From positions 62,001-126,000 of the forward strand of contig NZ_WPZL01000003.1 of the NCBI RefSeq assembly GCF_013031245.1: a DNA stretch of 64,000 nucleotides, given 5' to 3'. The DNA comes from Ruegeria lacuscaerulensis. GTDB taxonomy: Bacteria; Pseudomonadota; Alphaproteobacteria; Rhodobacterales; Rhodobacteraceae. Each line of letters begins with the position of its first letter. Positions within the stretch are counted from its first letter, which is position 1. Both the position numbers and the translations under genes were made by a program. Of the stretch, positions 1-9,660 are shown one piece after another. A model generated the notes under the pieces. The model made no database searches, was not told the DNA's origin, and was given only the letters and a program-made list of their open reading frames with translations.

Positions 1-1519
1 GCCGTTTCATCAGAACACGACGCTTGTCTGCATCGGCGATGGCGCTGGCGTCGGTGAGGGTCTTGTCGAACTCTTCGTTGTTAAAGCCAGTCTCGTTCCA
101 GGGCACACCGGATTTATAGGCGAGGGTCAGCACCTGAACGCCAAGAGGACGCTGGTTCCAGGTCGTCGATGAGAACGGGTATTTGTCCCAGTCGTTCCAG
201 AACGTCGAACCGGGCAGAACCTTGCGGTTCACCTTGAACCCGGCATCCCGCAACTGCGCCGCAACCGCGTCGGTGGTGTCTTTCTCGAAACCGTCATCCA
301 GCGAGATGAGCTCATGTTCGTAGTTCTCCATCCCGGCCTCTTTCATCAGCGCCATGGCGCCTGCCGGGTCCACCACCAGCGGTGGCAGTTCGGCATATTC
401 GGGATGAATCGGGCTGACGTGATGGTTTTCGGCAGGCTTGCCGCGACCGGCATAGCCCAGTTCCAGCACGATGGCGTTGTCCACCGCCATTGCAAGCGCG
501 CGACGCACGCGGGGATCTTCATAAGGCTTCTTGCCGTCGACCTCGGCAGACTGGTTGGGTCGGGTGACGATGGTTGCAGCTGTGGCTGCCTCGGAACGTA
601 CCATGCCCAGCCCGTCGAGAATGTCGATGAACTCGCCGATAGATTCGTAGGTCATATCGACCTCTTCGGCCTCGACGGCGGCCATCACCGTGGCAGGATC
701 AGTGCCGTAGTCGATGAACTCGACCCGGTCGACATAAGCGCCGTTGCCTTCGTTCCACCATGTGTGGTCGGGGTTGCGAACGATCACGGCTTTTTCGCCA
801 ACCGAGTAGCTTTCCGGCATATAGGGCCCGGTTCCGATCGGGTTGTCCACGGGGTTGCCACCGTTCAGCGACGGGTGTGTGACTGCCGCCGGGTAGTCGG
901 CAATGCCAGCCAGAATGGTGATATCCGGTGCCGGCAAGTTCAGGACAACCGTATGTTCGTCTGCGGCGACAATTCCGCCCTCAATGGCTTTCTTTGTGTC
1001 GGGGTCGACGAGCGGGCCCATCCGGGTGGCCATCGAGTTTCCTTCGACTGTGCCGTCACACCAAAGGTTAAAGTTGTGTACGACGTCGTCGGCGGTAAAC
1101 GGATCGCCGTTGTTCCACTTTACGCCTTGGCGCAGGTGGATTGTGATTGTTTTGGCGTCATCGCTGGTTTCCCAGCTTTCGGCCAGAACCGGAGTAAAGC
1201 TGCCGTCGTTGTTGTAATGGATCAGGTATTCAAGCCAGCCGCGGGTGATATTGCCATGTTCGGACCATTCATACAGTCGCGGTTCACGCAGGCCGTGAAC
1301 TTCCATCTGAATGCGCAATGTCCCGCCCTGGCTAACCGGGGTCGCAGCGCGCGCAGGCGCGGCCAGACCGATCATGGAATAGGCTGCTGGTACAGCGACA
1401 CCCAGCGCGGTCGCGCGGGCCAAAAACTCGCGACGGCTGAGTTTTCCGTCCCGATATTCCTGAGCATGCATTTCCGCTGCCCAGTGAATCGATGCTCCTG
1501 TCGTGGTTCGATTTTCCAT
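1..1519 (-). CDS. ABC transporter substrate-binding protein, family 5 (peptide/opine type), partial
   Basis: Periplasmic solute-binding lipocalin-like receptor of the Dpp/Opp class (SBP family 5) that would feed a peptide, opine or similar importer. The ATG at 1519 is preceded by a good AGGGAGAG ribosome site. The N-terminus has a twin-arginine signal (SRREFLARAT at about residues 28-37), a hydrophobic stretch and an Ala-rich cleavage region ending APARA, so Tat export is expected. After that come family-5 hallmarks such as GGTLRI and a region with LAESWETSDD followed by an LRQGVKWNNGDPFTADDV block. About 506 codons are present and the gene runs off the left edge. Permease and ATPase genes would lie outside the window. 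The substrate cannot be read from this sequence. Confidence 0.88.
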   Translation of the reverse strand, partial: MENRTTTGASIHWAAEMHAQEYRDGKLSRREFLARATALGVAVPAAYSMIGLAAPARAATPVSQGGTLRIQMEVHGLREPRLYEWSEHGNITRGWLEYLIHYNNDGSFTPVLAESWETSDDAKTITIHLRQGVKWNNGDPFTADDVVHNFNLWCDGTVEGNSMATRMGPLVDPDTKKAIEGGIVAADEHTVVLNLPAPDITILAGIADYPAAVTHPSLNGGNPVDNPIGTGPYMPESYSVGEKAVIVRNPDHTWWNEGNGAYVDRVEFIDYGTDPATVMAAVEAEEVDMTYESIGEFIDILDGLGMVRSEAATAATIVTRPNQSAEVDGKKPYEDPRVRRALAMAVDNAIVLELGYAGRGKPAENHHVSPIHPEYAELPPLVVDPAGAMALMKEAGMENYEHELISLDDGFEKDTTDAVAAQLRDAGFKVNRKVLPGSTFWNDWDKYPFSSTTWNQRPLGVQVLTLAYKSGVPWNETGFNNEEFDKTLTDASAIADADKRRVLMKR

Positions 1520-1865
1520 TAACGTCTCTCCCTGTGACATTGTTTTTTTTGAAGAAGTTCTGAACCACTCAGACCTTTTGGCGCTGGTTGGTGGTTTCAC
1601 GGTTTTTCTCTTCTTGGATCATAAACATCCCCATGCCGCCATTCGGCACCAGAATTAGGATGAGGTCAATGTTCGAAATCGTCATTCATGGCACAAAAAC
1701 GACATCGGCGTACGGAGTTTTCCGATCAATACCCAATCGAACATTATCGATTTTAACGACGACAGGGATTAAGGGCAGGGGATTCGTTTGACGACACAAG
1801 CCCGGTTTGGCCATTTTTCTTGCAGATCAAAACACCGAGCGTTCGCGGAGTAGCCGCGTTAGGTA
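1520..1865. other. Intergenic spacer between the binding-protein gene and miaA
   Basis: About 346 bases without a convincing gene. A 67-codon rightward frame (1588-1791) has no ribosome site and no recognisable sequence, so I leave it out. The stretch just upstream of 1519 must hold the leftward promoter of the binding-protein gene, but I see no clear -35/-10 pair. No terminator hairpin with a T-run is obvious downstream of miaA. Confidence 0.5.
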
Positions 1866-2774
1866 TCATTTTGAGAAATCTACTCGAATCCAGTTTTTCA
1901 TCCGCGCACGAAACCAGGTGCGCTGGCGCTTGGCGAACTGACGGGTAGCGATGGTTGCGCGTTCCCGGGCGGTATCCAATGTCAACCTGCCGTCCAGGTA
2001 ATCCGTCAGTTCCGGTACGCCGATGGCTTTGAACGCAGGCAGCGACGGATCGTAGAGGGCGCGCATCGCCTCAACTTCTTGCAAGGCGCCGGCGTCCAGC
2101 ATCTGATCGAAGCGCCGGGTAATGCGGTCCAGAAGCCATTGTTTATCCACGTCAAATACAATCGGCAGAGTATCCTTCAGGTCCAGAGCCGGAGGAGGTG
2201 TCTTGGATTGCCAGTCGCTCAGGCTACGCCCCGTTGCCCGCTGAACCTCCCATGCGCGTTGAACGCGGGCGCGGTTGTTGATGTCGATCCGGCCAAGCGT
2301 CAGGTTATCCACGCCGTCGATCAGGGTTTGTAACGACAATTGATCAGCCTCAGCCCGTATTTCGGGCGGCGTGGCAGGAATTTCGGCCATCCCCTCGGTC
2401 AGGGCCGAAAAGTACAGCCCGGTGCCACCGACAATGATCGGGCGCGCACCGCCGGTTAGCAGAGGCTTTACTTCGCGCAGCCAGTGGCCAGTGGAATAAT
2501 CCTGATCATAGGCGATATGGCCATACAACAAATGCGGCGCGCGGGCTTCCTCCTCGACCGACGGACGGGCCGAGATCACGCGCCAGCAGTCATAGACCTG
2601 GCTGGCATCCGCATTGACGATGACGCCGCCGAATTCTTCCGCGATCTGCAAAGCAAGCGCTGATTTTCCCGACGCAGTTGGACCTGCGATCAACACAGGT
2701 TTGTCCGTGGGGATGGGGGGCAGACGGTCCCAAATCCGCTGTGTTTCACTATCGGTCATCCAAGCGTGCCCCAT
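1866..2774 (-). CDS. miaA: tRNA dimethylallyltransferase
   Basis: Transfers the dimethylallyl group to N6 of adenosine 37 in tRNAs reading UNN codons. The 302-residue protein has the family P-loop GPTASGKS (residues 31-38), a DASQVY block that recognises the target adenosine, [15 protein letters not shown] and the C-terminal [12 protein letters not shown] signature. Length fits the family. A second in-frame ATG five codons downstream (2759, MTDSETQ) is equally possible as the start. The gene is divergent from pyrH with only 82 bases between them, so both promoters must sit in that gap. Confidence 0.95.
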   Translation of the reverse strand: MGHAWMTDSETQRIWDRLPPIPTDKPVLIAGPTASGKSALALQIAEEFGGVIVNADASQVYDCWRVISARPSVEEEARAPHLLYGHIAYDQDYSTGHWLREVKPLLTGGARPIIVGGTGLYFSALTEGMAEIPATPPEIRAEADQLSLQTLIDGVDNLTLGRIDINNRARVQRAWEVQRATGRSLSDWQSKTPPPALDLKDTLPIVFDVDKQWLLDRITRRFDQMLDAGALQEVEAMRALYDPSLPAFKAIGVPELTDYLDGRLTLDTARERATIATRQFAKRQRTWFRARMKNWIRVDFSK

Positions 2775-2856
2775 TCCTCACCATCCGCATTGAACCTGCG
2801 GAGGTTTTGCTTCATTTTGCGCCGGAAAATAAACCCGTGCCAGTCCGGAGCGCAAC

Positions 2857-3609
2857 ATGAGCCTTTCCCCTACAACCGATGCCGTAGAAACCCCCAAGAC
2901 AACGTACAACCGCGTAATGCTGAAGATTTCCGGCGAAGCGCTCATGGGGGATCAGGGGTTCGGCCTGCACCCGCCAACCGTTCAGCGCATCGCGCAAGAG
3001 GTCAAGTCAGTGCACGATCTGGGCGTTGAGATCTGCATGGTGATCGGCGGCGGCAATATCTTCCGGGGCCTTAGCGGCTCAGCGCAGGGGATGGAGCGGA
3101 CAACCGCGGACTATATGGGCATGCTGGCGACGGTCATGAATGCGTTGGGGATGCAATCCGCGCTGGAAGAGGTTGGCGTGTTCACCCGTGTCATCTCGGC
3201 TATCCGCATGGATGAAGTTTGCGAGCCCTACATCCGCCGCCGCGCCGTACGCCACCTTGAAAAAAAGCGGGTCTGCATCTTTGCTGCAGGAACCGGCAAC
3301 CCGTACTTCACCACGGATACCGCTGCGACCCTGCGCGCCAACGAGATGGCCTGCGAAGCGATCTTCATGGGCAAGAACGGCGTAGATGGCGTGTATGATA
3401 AAGACCCCAAGGAATATGCAGACGCAGTGCGCTATGACACGGTCACTTATGATGATGTGCTGGCCAAACGACTGCGCGTCATGGATGCTTCGGCCATCGC
3501 ATTGGCCCGCGACAACAACCTGCCGCTGATCGTCTTCGGGCTGGACGAACCGGGCGGCTTCCGGGGCATTCTGGCTGGTGAGGGGACCTACACCAAAGTT
3601 CAGGGCTAA
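2857..3609 (+). CDS. pyrH: UMP kinase
   Basis: Phosphorylates UMP to UDP in de novo pyrimidine synthesis; bacterial-type hexameric amino-acid-kinase fold. The 250-residue protein shows KISGEAL (23-29), GGGNIFRG (64-71), [20 protein letters not shown] and [13 protein letters not shown], all typical of bacterial PyrH. A GGAG ribosome site precedes the ATG. A strong terminator follows directly, so this copy is monocistronic. The tsf and frr genes that often flank pyrH are not beside it here. Confidence 0.96.
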   Translation: MSLSPTTDAVETPKTTYNRVMLKISGEALMGDQGFGLHPPTVQRIAQEVKSVHDLGVEICMVIGGGNIFRGLSGSAQGMERTTADYMGMLATVMNALGMQSALEEVGVFTRVISAIRMDEVCEPYIRRRAVRHLEKKRVCIFAAGTGNPYFTTDTAATLRANEMACEAIFMGKNGVDGVYDKDPKEYADAVRYDTVTYDDVLAKRLRVMDASAIALARDNNLPLIVFGLDEPGGFRGILAGEGTYTKVQG

Positions 3610-3630
3610 TACTCAAAGTGGCAATACACG

Positions 3631-3661
3631 AACAGGTCGGGCCGATTCCCCGACCTGTTTT
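3631..3661 (+). terminator. Rho-independent terminator after pyrH
   Basis: An 11-bp perfect stem (3631-3641 pairing with 3649-3659, AACAGGTCGGG/CCCGACCTGTT) with a 7-base loop and a short T-rich tail, 21 bases after the pyrH stop. Confidence 0.85.
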
Positions 3662-3823
3662 GCATTTTGGGTGCGCTAAATTGATGCATTCAAACTGCAT
3701 TTTATTAACATGTCGTATTTCGAAAATAGTGTCGTTTTCGACAAATAAGTGGTCTTCTCGGTCAGGGCCTTGCGCAGCTCAATGTTGGATGTCCTGAGCA
3801 CCGATAAAGGGAAGGAAGAGACA

Positions 3824-5410
3824 ATGTCCGACAATACGGAAACCGACTATGAAGTCGGTCAGGACAACGTCCAGATCATGGGTCTGGATGTCCATAATCC
3901 GGTCTTTGCCGTTTCGGGGCTTACCATCATCGCATTTGTGTTTTTCTCGCTCGTGTTCCGCGAGCAGGCGAGCGAATTCTTTGGGTGGCTTCGTCCGGCT
4001 CTGACAAGCAATTTTGACTGGGTCTTCATGATCGCAGCCAACATCTTTGTGGTGTTCTCGTTGCTGCTGATCGTAACGCCGTATGGCTCGATCCGTCTGG
4101 GTGGCGACGACGCCAAACCGGATTACAGCTATGCCGGTTGGTTCTCGATGCTGTTTGCCGCAGGCATGGGCATCGGTCTTGTGTTCTGGGGTGTGGCCGA
4201 GCCGATTTCGCACTATGGGGCGTCGCTTGGTGGCGTTGCCGCAGGTGAAGACGGTATTCGCACCGACTGGGCCCCCTTGGGCGCTGGTCTGGAAGACACT
4301 GAAGCATCGAAGAAATTGGCAATGGCGGCCACCATTTTCCACTGGGGCATGCACCCTTGGGCTGTTTATGCAGTCGTGGCCCTGGCACTCGCGTTTTTCA
4401 GCTTTAACCGCGGCCTGCCTCTGACCATGCGGTCCGTGTTCTATCCGTTGTTTGGCGAGGCGACATGGGGTCCGCTGGGCCACATCATCGACGTATTGGC
4501 CGTTTTTGCCACAATCTTTGGTCTTGCGACGTCGCTGGGTCTGGGCGCAACCCAGGCGCTGGCGGGCCTGAACTACCTGTTCGATGTTCCGATCACCGAC
4601 GGCATGAAAGTGCTGCTGATCGGACTGATCACGGCATTCGCTCTGATCTCGGTCGTTGCTGGTCTGGACAAAGGGGTGAAGCGTCTGTCTGAGGCGAACA
4701 TGATTCTGGCCGCAGCACTGCTGTTGCTGGTGCTGATCGTCGGCCCGACGGTGGCGATTCTGACCGGCTTCTTCGACAGCCTGATCCAATACGTTATCGC
4801 GTTGCCCAAACTGTCGAATTGGGTTGGTCGAGAGGACACCAACTTTTTGCAGGGCTGGACCACCTTCTACTGGGCCTGGTGGATCTCCTGGTCGCCTTTC
4901 GTCGGCATGTTTATCGCCCGCATCTCGCGCGGCAGGACGGTCCGTGAATTCGTAACCTGCGTAATCCTGATCCCTACGGTCGTCGGTGCGCTGTGGATGA
5001 GCGTCTTCGGCGGCGCAGCGCTGGATCAGGTCTTGTCCGGATCGGGGCAGGCCCTGTCGGACGCGGCGCTGGAACTGAAGATGTTCAAGATGTTCGAAGC
5101 CTTCCCGATGACTGGTCTGTTGTCCTTTGTCGGAATCATCCTGGTCGTGGTGTTCTTCGTAACCAGCTCGGACTCTGGCTCGCTGGTAATTGATACGATC
5201 ACGGCTGGCGGCAAAACCGATGCCCCAACTGCGCAGCGTGTGTTCTGGTGCATTCTGGAAGGCGCAATTGCCATCGTTCTGCTGCTGGGCGGCGGCCTCG
5301 GTGCACTGCAGGCGGCGGCCATTGCAACAGGCTTCCCGTTTGCGATCGTTCTGGTGCTTATGTGCGTGTCGATCTTTATTGGTCTGGCGAACGAAAAGCG
5401 TCGTCGCTGA
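3824..5410 (+). CDS. BCCT-family glycine betaine/choline/carnitine-type transporter
   Basis: Secondary transporter for quaternary ammonium or sulfonium compounds such as glycine betaine, choline, carnitine or DMSP. The 528-residue protein is strongly hydrophobic with about twelve membrane segments. It carries the diagnostic BCCT block WWISWSPFVGMFIARISRGR in the eighth-helix region and the Gly-rich GMGIGLVFWG segment of the substrate/Na+ site. The start at 3824 is chosen over an upstream in-frame codon at 3749 because GAAGGAAGAG lies just ahead of it and the protein then begins MSDNTETDYE as a normal cytoplasmic tail. No catabolic partner is adjacent, so osmoprotection is as likely as nutrition. 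A small TGTCG/CGACA inverted repeat lies upstream at about 3730-3743. Confidence 0.93.
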   Translation: MSDNTETDYEVGQDNVQIMGLDVHNPVFAVSGLTIIAFVFFSLVFREQASEFFGWLRPALTSNFDWVFMIAANIFVVFSLLLIVTPYGSIRLGGDDAKPDYSYAGWFSMLFAAGMGIGLVFWGVAEPISHYGASLGGVAAGEDGIRTDWAPLGAGLEDTEASKKLAMAATIFHWGMHPWAVYAVVALALAFFSFNRGLPLTMRSVFYPLFGEATWGPLGHIIDVLAVFATIFGLATSLGLGATQALAGLNYLFDVPITDGMKVLLIGLITAFALISVVAGLDKGVKRLSEANMILAAALLLLVLIVGPTVAILTGFFDSLIQYVIALPKLSNWVGREDTNFLQGWTTFYWAWWISWSPFVGMFIARISRGRTVREFVTCVILIPTVVGALWMSVFGGAALDQVLSGSGQALSDAALELKMFKMFEAFPMTGLLSFVGIILVVVFFVTSSDSGSLVIDTITAGGKTDAPTAQRVFWCILEGAIAIVLLLGGGLGALQAAAIATGFPFAIVLVLMCVSIFIGLANEKRRR

Positions 5411-5426
5411 TACAAAGAGAACCCTT

Positions 5427-5457
5427 AAAAGCCCCGGTCGCATGCCGGGGCTTTTTT
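5427..5457 (+). terminator. Rho-independent terminator after the BCCT gene
   Basis: AAAAGCCCCGG pairs with CCGGGGCTTTT around a 7-base loop and runs into six T residues. It isolates the transporter from the aminotransferase downstream. Confidence 0.92.
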
Positions 5458-5593
5458 GATTCAAGGCCTGTTGACCAGTGTCGCTCCGGCTGCCTAATTT
5501 CCGTCGTCCTTTGGTTGCGCATATCTGCCCCGAAGGGCTGCCGCTGCTTCCCGTACATGACGGAGGCTGCGGTTGGGCTGGTAGACCTGCCGT

Positions 5594-5615
5594 GATTTCC
5601 GATATGTCCGAAATC
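5594..5615. promoter_or_regulatory. Imperfect dyad upstream of the aminotransferase gene, possible operator
   Basis: A 22-base near-palindrome with perfect GATTTC/GAAATC ends lies about 50 bases upstream of the aminotransferase start. The inner 18 bases match their reverse complement at 14 positions. Operator function is inference only; no adjacent regulator gene explains it. Confidence 0.3.
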
Positions 5616-5666
5616 ATGCGCGGGCATCTTTTCGGAACAGGTAGCTTGAATAAGGAGCGACGTGCC

Positions 5667-6893
5667 ATGAGCACTCTTGATATTGATTTTGTCCGGGCGC
5701 AGTTCCCGGCCTTTTCCGAGCCCAGCCTGCAGGGTCAGGCATTTTTCGAAAACGCAGGCGGATCATATACTTGCAAGCCGGTGCTTGATCGGCTGACGCG
5801 CTACTACACTCAGCGCAAGGTTCAGCCATATGGCCCTTATGACGCAAGCCGGTTGGCTGGCGAAGAAATGGACGAAGCCCGCACCCGCATGGCCGCGATT
5901 TTGGGGGTGGACACCGATGAGTTGAGCTTTGGGCCATCGACGACGCAAAACACCTACGTTTTGGCACAGGCATTTCGCCAGTGGATGCAGCCGGGTGAAG
6001 CCATTGTTGTTACCAATCAGGATCATGAGGCTAACTCTGGTCCATGGCGACGTCTGGCCGAGGACGGGATCGAATTACGTGAATGGCAGATCGACCCGGA
6101 GACCGGATCCCTGAACCCACAGGATCTGGAGAATTTGCTGGACGAAAAAGTACGTCTGGTGTGCTTTCCGCATTGCTCCAACGTGATCGGAGAGATCAAC
6201 CCGGTCATGGAAATCACCGCAATTGCGCACGCTGCCGGGGCATTCGTTTGTGTTGATGGCGTATCCTATGCGCCGCATGGATTTCCGAATGTTGGCGATC
6301 TGGGGGCGGATATCTACCTGTTTTCCGCCTATAAAACATACGGTCCGCATCAAGGGTGCGTGGTGATCCGGCGCGCGTTGGGTTCGATGCTGCCGAACCA
6401 GGCGCACTATTTCAACGGCGACGTCCTGTATAAACGGTTTACACCCGCTGGTCCGGATCATGCGCAGATCGCGGCCAGCGCGGGAATGGCTGACTATGTC
6501 GATCTGCTGTGCGACCACCACAACGGACCTGAAACCCGTGCAACCGAACGTGGGGCGTTTGTGCATGATCTGATGCGTGGTCGAGAGGTGACGCTGCTGC
6601 AACCAGTTCTGGATGCGGTCAAAGATCGCAACGCTGTGCGCCTGATTGGCACGTCGGATGCCGCTCGCCGCGCGCCGACCGTCGCGCTTGGACTGAACCG
6701 GAACGCCGAAGCCGTGGCAGCCGAGCTTACAGCCCACGGGATAATGGCAGGCGGTGGCGATTTTTATGCCGTTCGCCCTCTTCAGGCGATGGGGGTGGAT
6801 CCGGAGCTAGGGGTGCTGCGGATCAGCTTCACGCACTACACCACTCAACAGGAAATTGATCAGCTCTTGAATGCATTAGACACCGTTTTGTGA
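5667..6893 (+). CDS. Class V aminotransferase, cysteine desulfurase-like
   Basis: Fold-type I PLP enzyme of the cysteine desulfurase/isopenicillin N epimerase group. The 408-residue protein has the PLP-binding Asp in CVDGVSYAPHG (Asp197) and the Schiff-base lysine in FSAYKTYGPHQG (Lys223). The mobile active-site Cys loop of true IscS/SufS proteins is not evident, and no suf or isc genes are near, so a role in general Fe-S assembly is unlikely. The ATG at 5667 follows AAGGAG; an upstream frame extension to 5478 has no ribosome site. Its stop codon TGA is part of a TGATCC motif that may belong to the promoter of the next gene. Substrate unknown. Confidence 0.85.
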   Translation: MSTLDIDFVRAQFPAFSEPSLQGQAFFENAGGSYTCKPVLDRLTRYYTQRKVQPYGPYDASRLAGEEMDEARTRMAAILGVDTDELSFGPSTTQNTYVLAQAFRQWMQPGEAIVVTNQDHEANSGPWRRLAEDGIELREWQIDPETGSLNPQDLENLLDEKVRLVCFPHCSNVIGEINPVMEITAIAHAAGAFVCVDGVSYAPHGFPNVGDLGADIYLFSAYKTYGPHQGCVVIRRALGSMLPNQAHYFNGDVLYKRFTPAGPDHAQIAASAGMADYVDLLCDHHNGPETRATERGAFVHDLMRGREVTLLQPVLDAVKDRNAVRLIGTSDAARRAPTVALGLNRNAEAVAAELTAHGIMAGGGDFYAVRPLQAMGVDPELGVLRISFTHYTTQQEIDQLLNALDTVL

Positions 6894-6920
6894 TCCGGTT
6901 TCCGCCTTGCTTCGTAGTGC
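6891..6920 (+). promoter_or_regulatory. Candidate ECF sigma-E-type promoter upstream of the photolyase gene
   Basis: TGATCC at 6891-6896, overlapping the stop codon of the preceding gene, matches the -35 element I recall for RpoE/ChrR-dependent promoters in Rhodobacter sphaeroides. That regulon includes photolyase and cyclopropane-fatty-acid synthase genes. An 18-base spacer leads to TAGTGC (6915-6920), which is only a weak -10. Transcription would start near 6927, which favours translation from 6942. Confidence 0.35.
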
Positions 6921-6941
6921 GAAGAAATGGACAGGGTGGAA

Positions 6942-8366
6942 ATGGATACCGAGCGATCACCGATCATCTTGTGGTTCCGGCGGGATCTACGCCTGTCGGA
7001 CCATCCGGCCTTGTGTGCGGCCGTTAGAACGGGTCGACCGGTCATTCCGCTATACATTCTGGACGACCTCACACACGCACTCGGGGCCGCGCCTAGGTGG
7101 CGGCTTGGGCTGGGTCTGGAAGCGTTGGCTAAAACGCTCGGGCGAGCCGGTAGCCGGTTGGTCCTCCGACGCGGAAATGCGCAGGCAGTCCTTCGGGACC
7201 TGATCGCGGTAACCGGGGCAACCGCCGTCTATTGGTCCCGAGCCTACGATCCCGACACAATTGCACGTGATGCCGATGTTAAGACAGCGCTGAAAAACCA
7301 GGGCGTCCAAGCCAGGTCCTTTGCCGGTCATCTGTTGTTTGAGCCTTGGGCAGTAGCAACGAAAGCAGGTCAGCCTTTCCGTGTATTTACTCCGATGTGG
7401 CGGGCCGTGCAGGGCCGTGAAGTCGCCGCGCCCGAGGTCGCGCCATCTGAAATTTCTGCACCCCTGCATTGGCCGATAACAGAAGACCTTGGGTCGTGGA
7501 AACTGGGCGCAGCAATGAACCGTGGCGCTGCGGTTATTGCCCATTTTGTGAGACCCGGGGAACAGGCTGCGTTTGACGCTCTGCACGAATTTCTGGATCG
7601 TATTTCAGACTATTCCGGTTTTCGGGACCGCCTCGACCTGAACGGCACATCGAACCTTTCAGAATACCTGTCTCTGGGCGAGATCAGTCCGCGCAACGTC
7701 TGGCATGCGATCCAGCGCGCAGCGATGAACGGTGTGTCCGGGACCGAGGCCTTCCTGCGCCAACTGGTCTGGCGCGAGTTCGCCCATCACCTGATGTATC
7801 ACACGCCACGGCTTTTGAGTGGGAACTGGAGGTCGGATTGGGATGCGTTTCCATGGAAAAAAGATGCGGACCGGCCCGAAGTTGTCGCCTGGAAGCAGGC
7901 GAGAACAGGTATACCGGCGGTCGATGCCGGGTTGCGCCAGATGTATGTAACCGGGCGCATGCACAATCGTGCCCGCATGATCGTGGCCAGCTATCTGACC
8001 AAACATTTGATGACACATTGGAAAATCGGTATGGATTGGTTCGCCGACTGTCTGATCGACTGGGATCCGGCTGCAAATGCGATGGGGTGGCAATGGGTGG
8101 CTGGGTCAGGCCCTGACGCCGCACCGTTCTTTCGCATTTTCAATCCGCAGACGCAGCAGAAAAAGTTTGACCCGAATGCCGCCTATTTGAACCAGTGGAT
8201 TGCTGAGGGGCAGCAGGATCCTCCGGCCACGGCCATGGCCTATTTTGATGCGGTTCCACAATCCTGGGCGCTCAGTCCCGATGATCCGTACCCGACACCC
8301 GTGGTTGATCTGACGGCTGGCCGGGCGCGAGCATTGGCGGCATATGACAGCCAAAAAAGGCGGTAA
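6942..8366 (+). CDS. phrB: Deoxyribodipyrimidine photo-lyase
   Basis: Light-driven repair of UV-induced cyclobutane pyrimidine dimers, using FAD and an antenna chromophore. The 474-residue protein begins with the photolyase N-terminal motif ILWFRRDLRLSDHPAL. Its C-terminal FAD domain contains YSGFRDRLDLNGTSNLSEYL, LRQLVWREF, GRMHNRARMIVASYLTKHL and DWDPAANAMGWQWVAGSG, typical of class I CPD photolyases. Another in-frame ATG at 6927 is possible, but AGGGTGG just before 6942 favours the later start. It heads a rightward run (photolyase, cfa, trgA, trgB, cysK, mscS). Confidence 0.94.
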   Translation: MDTERSPIILWFRRDLRLSDHPALCAAVRTGRPVIPLYILDDLTHALGAAPRWRLGLGLEALAKTLGRAGSRLVLRRGNAQAVLRDLIAVTGATAVYWSRAYDPDTIARDADVKTALKNQGVQARSFAGHLLFEPWAVATKAGQPFRVFTPMWRAVQGREVAAPEVAPSEISAPLHWPITEDLGSWKLGAAMNRGAAVIAHFVRPGEQAAFDALHEFLDRISDYSGFRDRLDLNGTSNLSEYLSLGEISPRNVWHAIQRAAMNGVSGTEAFLRQLVWREFAHHLMYHTPRLLSGNWRSDWDAFPWKKDADRPEVVAWKQARTGIPAVDAGLRQMYVTGRMHNRARMIVASYLTKHLMTHWKIGMDWFADCLIDWDPAANAMGWQWVAGSGPDAAPFFRIFNPQTQQKKFDPNAAYLNQWIAEGQQDPPATAMAYFDAVPQSWALSPDDPYPTPVVDLTAGRARALAAYDSQKRR

Positions 8367-8435
8367 GGAACTGAAAACTTGCCAGAAACACAATCTCGTC
8401 CTAGCTTTTATTAACAACCGCACAGGGGAGAGCGG

Positions 8436-9644
8436 ATGATCCTTACGTCAACCGAAGGGCAAAACGACCTGCCCAGATATTTTGCACAGGTCTTCAAAAT
8501 GCTGAACCGGATGGAATCCGGACGGATGGACATTGCACTGCCGGATGGCCGGGTTTTCCGCTCGGAGGGCGCCAAGCCTGGTCCTGTGGCTCGGGTCGAC
8601 ATTCACAATCCAGAAGTTTTCTCGCGGTTGATCCGAGAGGGCGAACTGGGCTTTTCGGACGCCTACCTTGAAGGGGATTGGAGCACTCCTGACCTGCGGT
8701 CGTTCATGGATCTGGTTCATCTGGGGACTGAGACCGTATACGACGATTTTACCGGCAAATTTCTTGTTCAGGCGTATGAGCGTCTGCGATTCTGGCTGCA
8801 TCGCAATCACCGTAAACAGGCCAGGAAGAATATCTCACATCATTACGATTTAGGTAATGATTTCTATAGCTTGTGGTTGGATGATACGATGACGTATTCC
8901 AGTGCTCTGTTTGAAACGGGGCAAGAGAGCCTGGAAAAGGCGCAAACCGCGAAATACGCCAGCCTTGTTAACGAAATGGGGGCAAAACCGGGCGACCATA
9001 TCCTTGAGATCGGATGTGGCTGGGGTGGATTCGCCGAATATGCTGCGAAAGAGCGTGGCCTTCGGGTCACAGGTCTGACCATCAGTGAGGAACAGTTGAG
9101 GTATGCCAGTCAGAGGATTGAAAATGCAGGGCTTTCTGACATGGTAAACTTCAAATTGCAGGATTATCGAGATGAGCGGGGCCATTACGACGGAATTGCT
9201 TCGATCGAGATGTTCGAGGCCGTTGGTGAGAAATACTGGCCTGTTTATTTCGGAACCGTACGCGAACGATTGAAACCCGGTGCACAAGCCACATTGCAAA
9301 TTATCACCGTTGCAGATCACAGGTGGGAGATTTACAAGAACGGCGTTGATTTTATACAAAAATACATCTTTCCGGGCGGGATACTTCCGACCCCATCGCT
9401 CCTGAAACAGCAGATTGCGCAGGCGGGATTGAACGTCGTGAGATCGAGAGAATTTGGTAAAAGTTACGACCTGACCCTTCGTCGTTGGTACGAGACGTTT
9501 AACGATAAATGGGACGAAATTGCCGAAATGGGCTTTGATGAGCGTTTCCGCCGCATGTGGAATTATTATTTGACCGCTTGCGGCGCAGCCTTTGACACCG
9601 GCAACTGCGATGTGACACAGATCACTATAGCAAAACCCAGTTAA
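8436..9644 (+). CDS. cfa: Cyclopropane-fatty-acyl-phospholipid synthase
   Basis: SAM-dependent enzyme that converts unsaturated acyl chains of membrane phospholipids to cyclopropane forms. The 402-residue protein has the family sequence ISHHYDLGNDFYSLWLDD, the SAM-binding LEIGCGWGGFAEYAA loop (about residues 189-203), GLTISEEQ and IEMFEAVGEKYWPVYF. A GGGGAGAG ribosome site precedes the ATG. The photolyase gene ends 69 bases upstream and trgA begins 16 bases downstream, so co-transcription is likely. Membrane hardening under oxidant or singlet-oxygen stress would fit the neighbours. Confidence 0.95.
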   Translation: MILTSTEGQNDLPRYFAQVFKMLNRMESGRMDIALPDGRVFRSEGAKPGPVARVDIHNPEVFSRLIREGELGFSDAYLEGDWSTPDLRSFMDLVHLGTETVYDDFTGKFLVQAYERLRFWLHRNHRKQARKNISHHYDLGNDFYSLWLDDTMTYSSALFETGQESLEKAQTAKYASLVNEMGAKPGDHILEIGCGWGGFAEYAAKERGLRVTGLTISEEQLRYASQRIENAGLSDMVNFKLQDYRDERGHYDGIASIEMFEAVGEKYWPVYFGTVRERLKPGAQATLQIITVADHRWEIYKNGVDFIQKYIFPGGILPTPSLLKQQIAQAGLNVVRSREFGKSYDLTLRRWYETFNDKWDEIAEMGFDERFRRMWNYYLTACGAAFDTGNCDVTQITIAKPS

Positions 9645-9660
9645 CAAACGGAAATTCCGA

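Noticed and set aside
314..1522. Long rightward open frame opposite the peptide-binding-protein gene
   Set aside because: It is antisense to a frame with a Tat signal, family motifs and a good ribosome site; its own translation is Cys/His/Arg-rich with no recognisable domain.
2857..3609. pyrH lying apart from tsf and frr as a sign of rearrangement
   Set aside because: Gene order around pyrH varies in alphaproteobacteria and the rest of the locus looks normal; not informative on its own.
3779..5674. 631-codon leftward frame opposite the BCCT transporter
   Set aside because: High-GC codon shadow; the translation is a hydrophilic Arg/Gln/Asp-rich string while the plus strand encodes a clear transporter.
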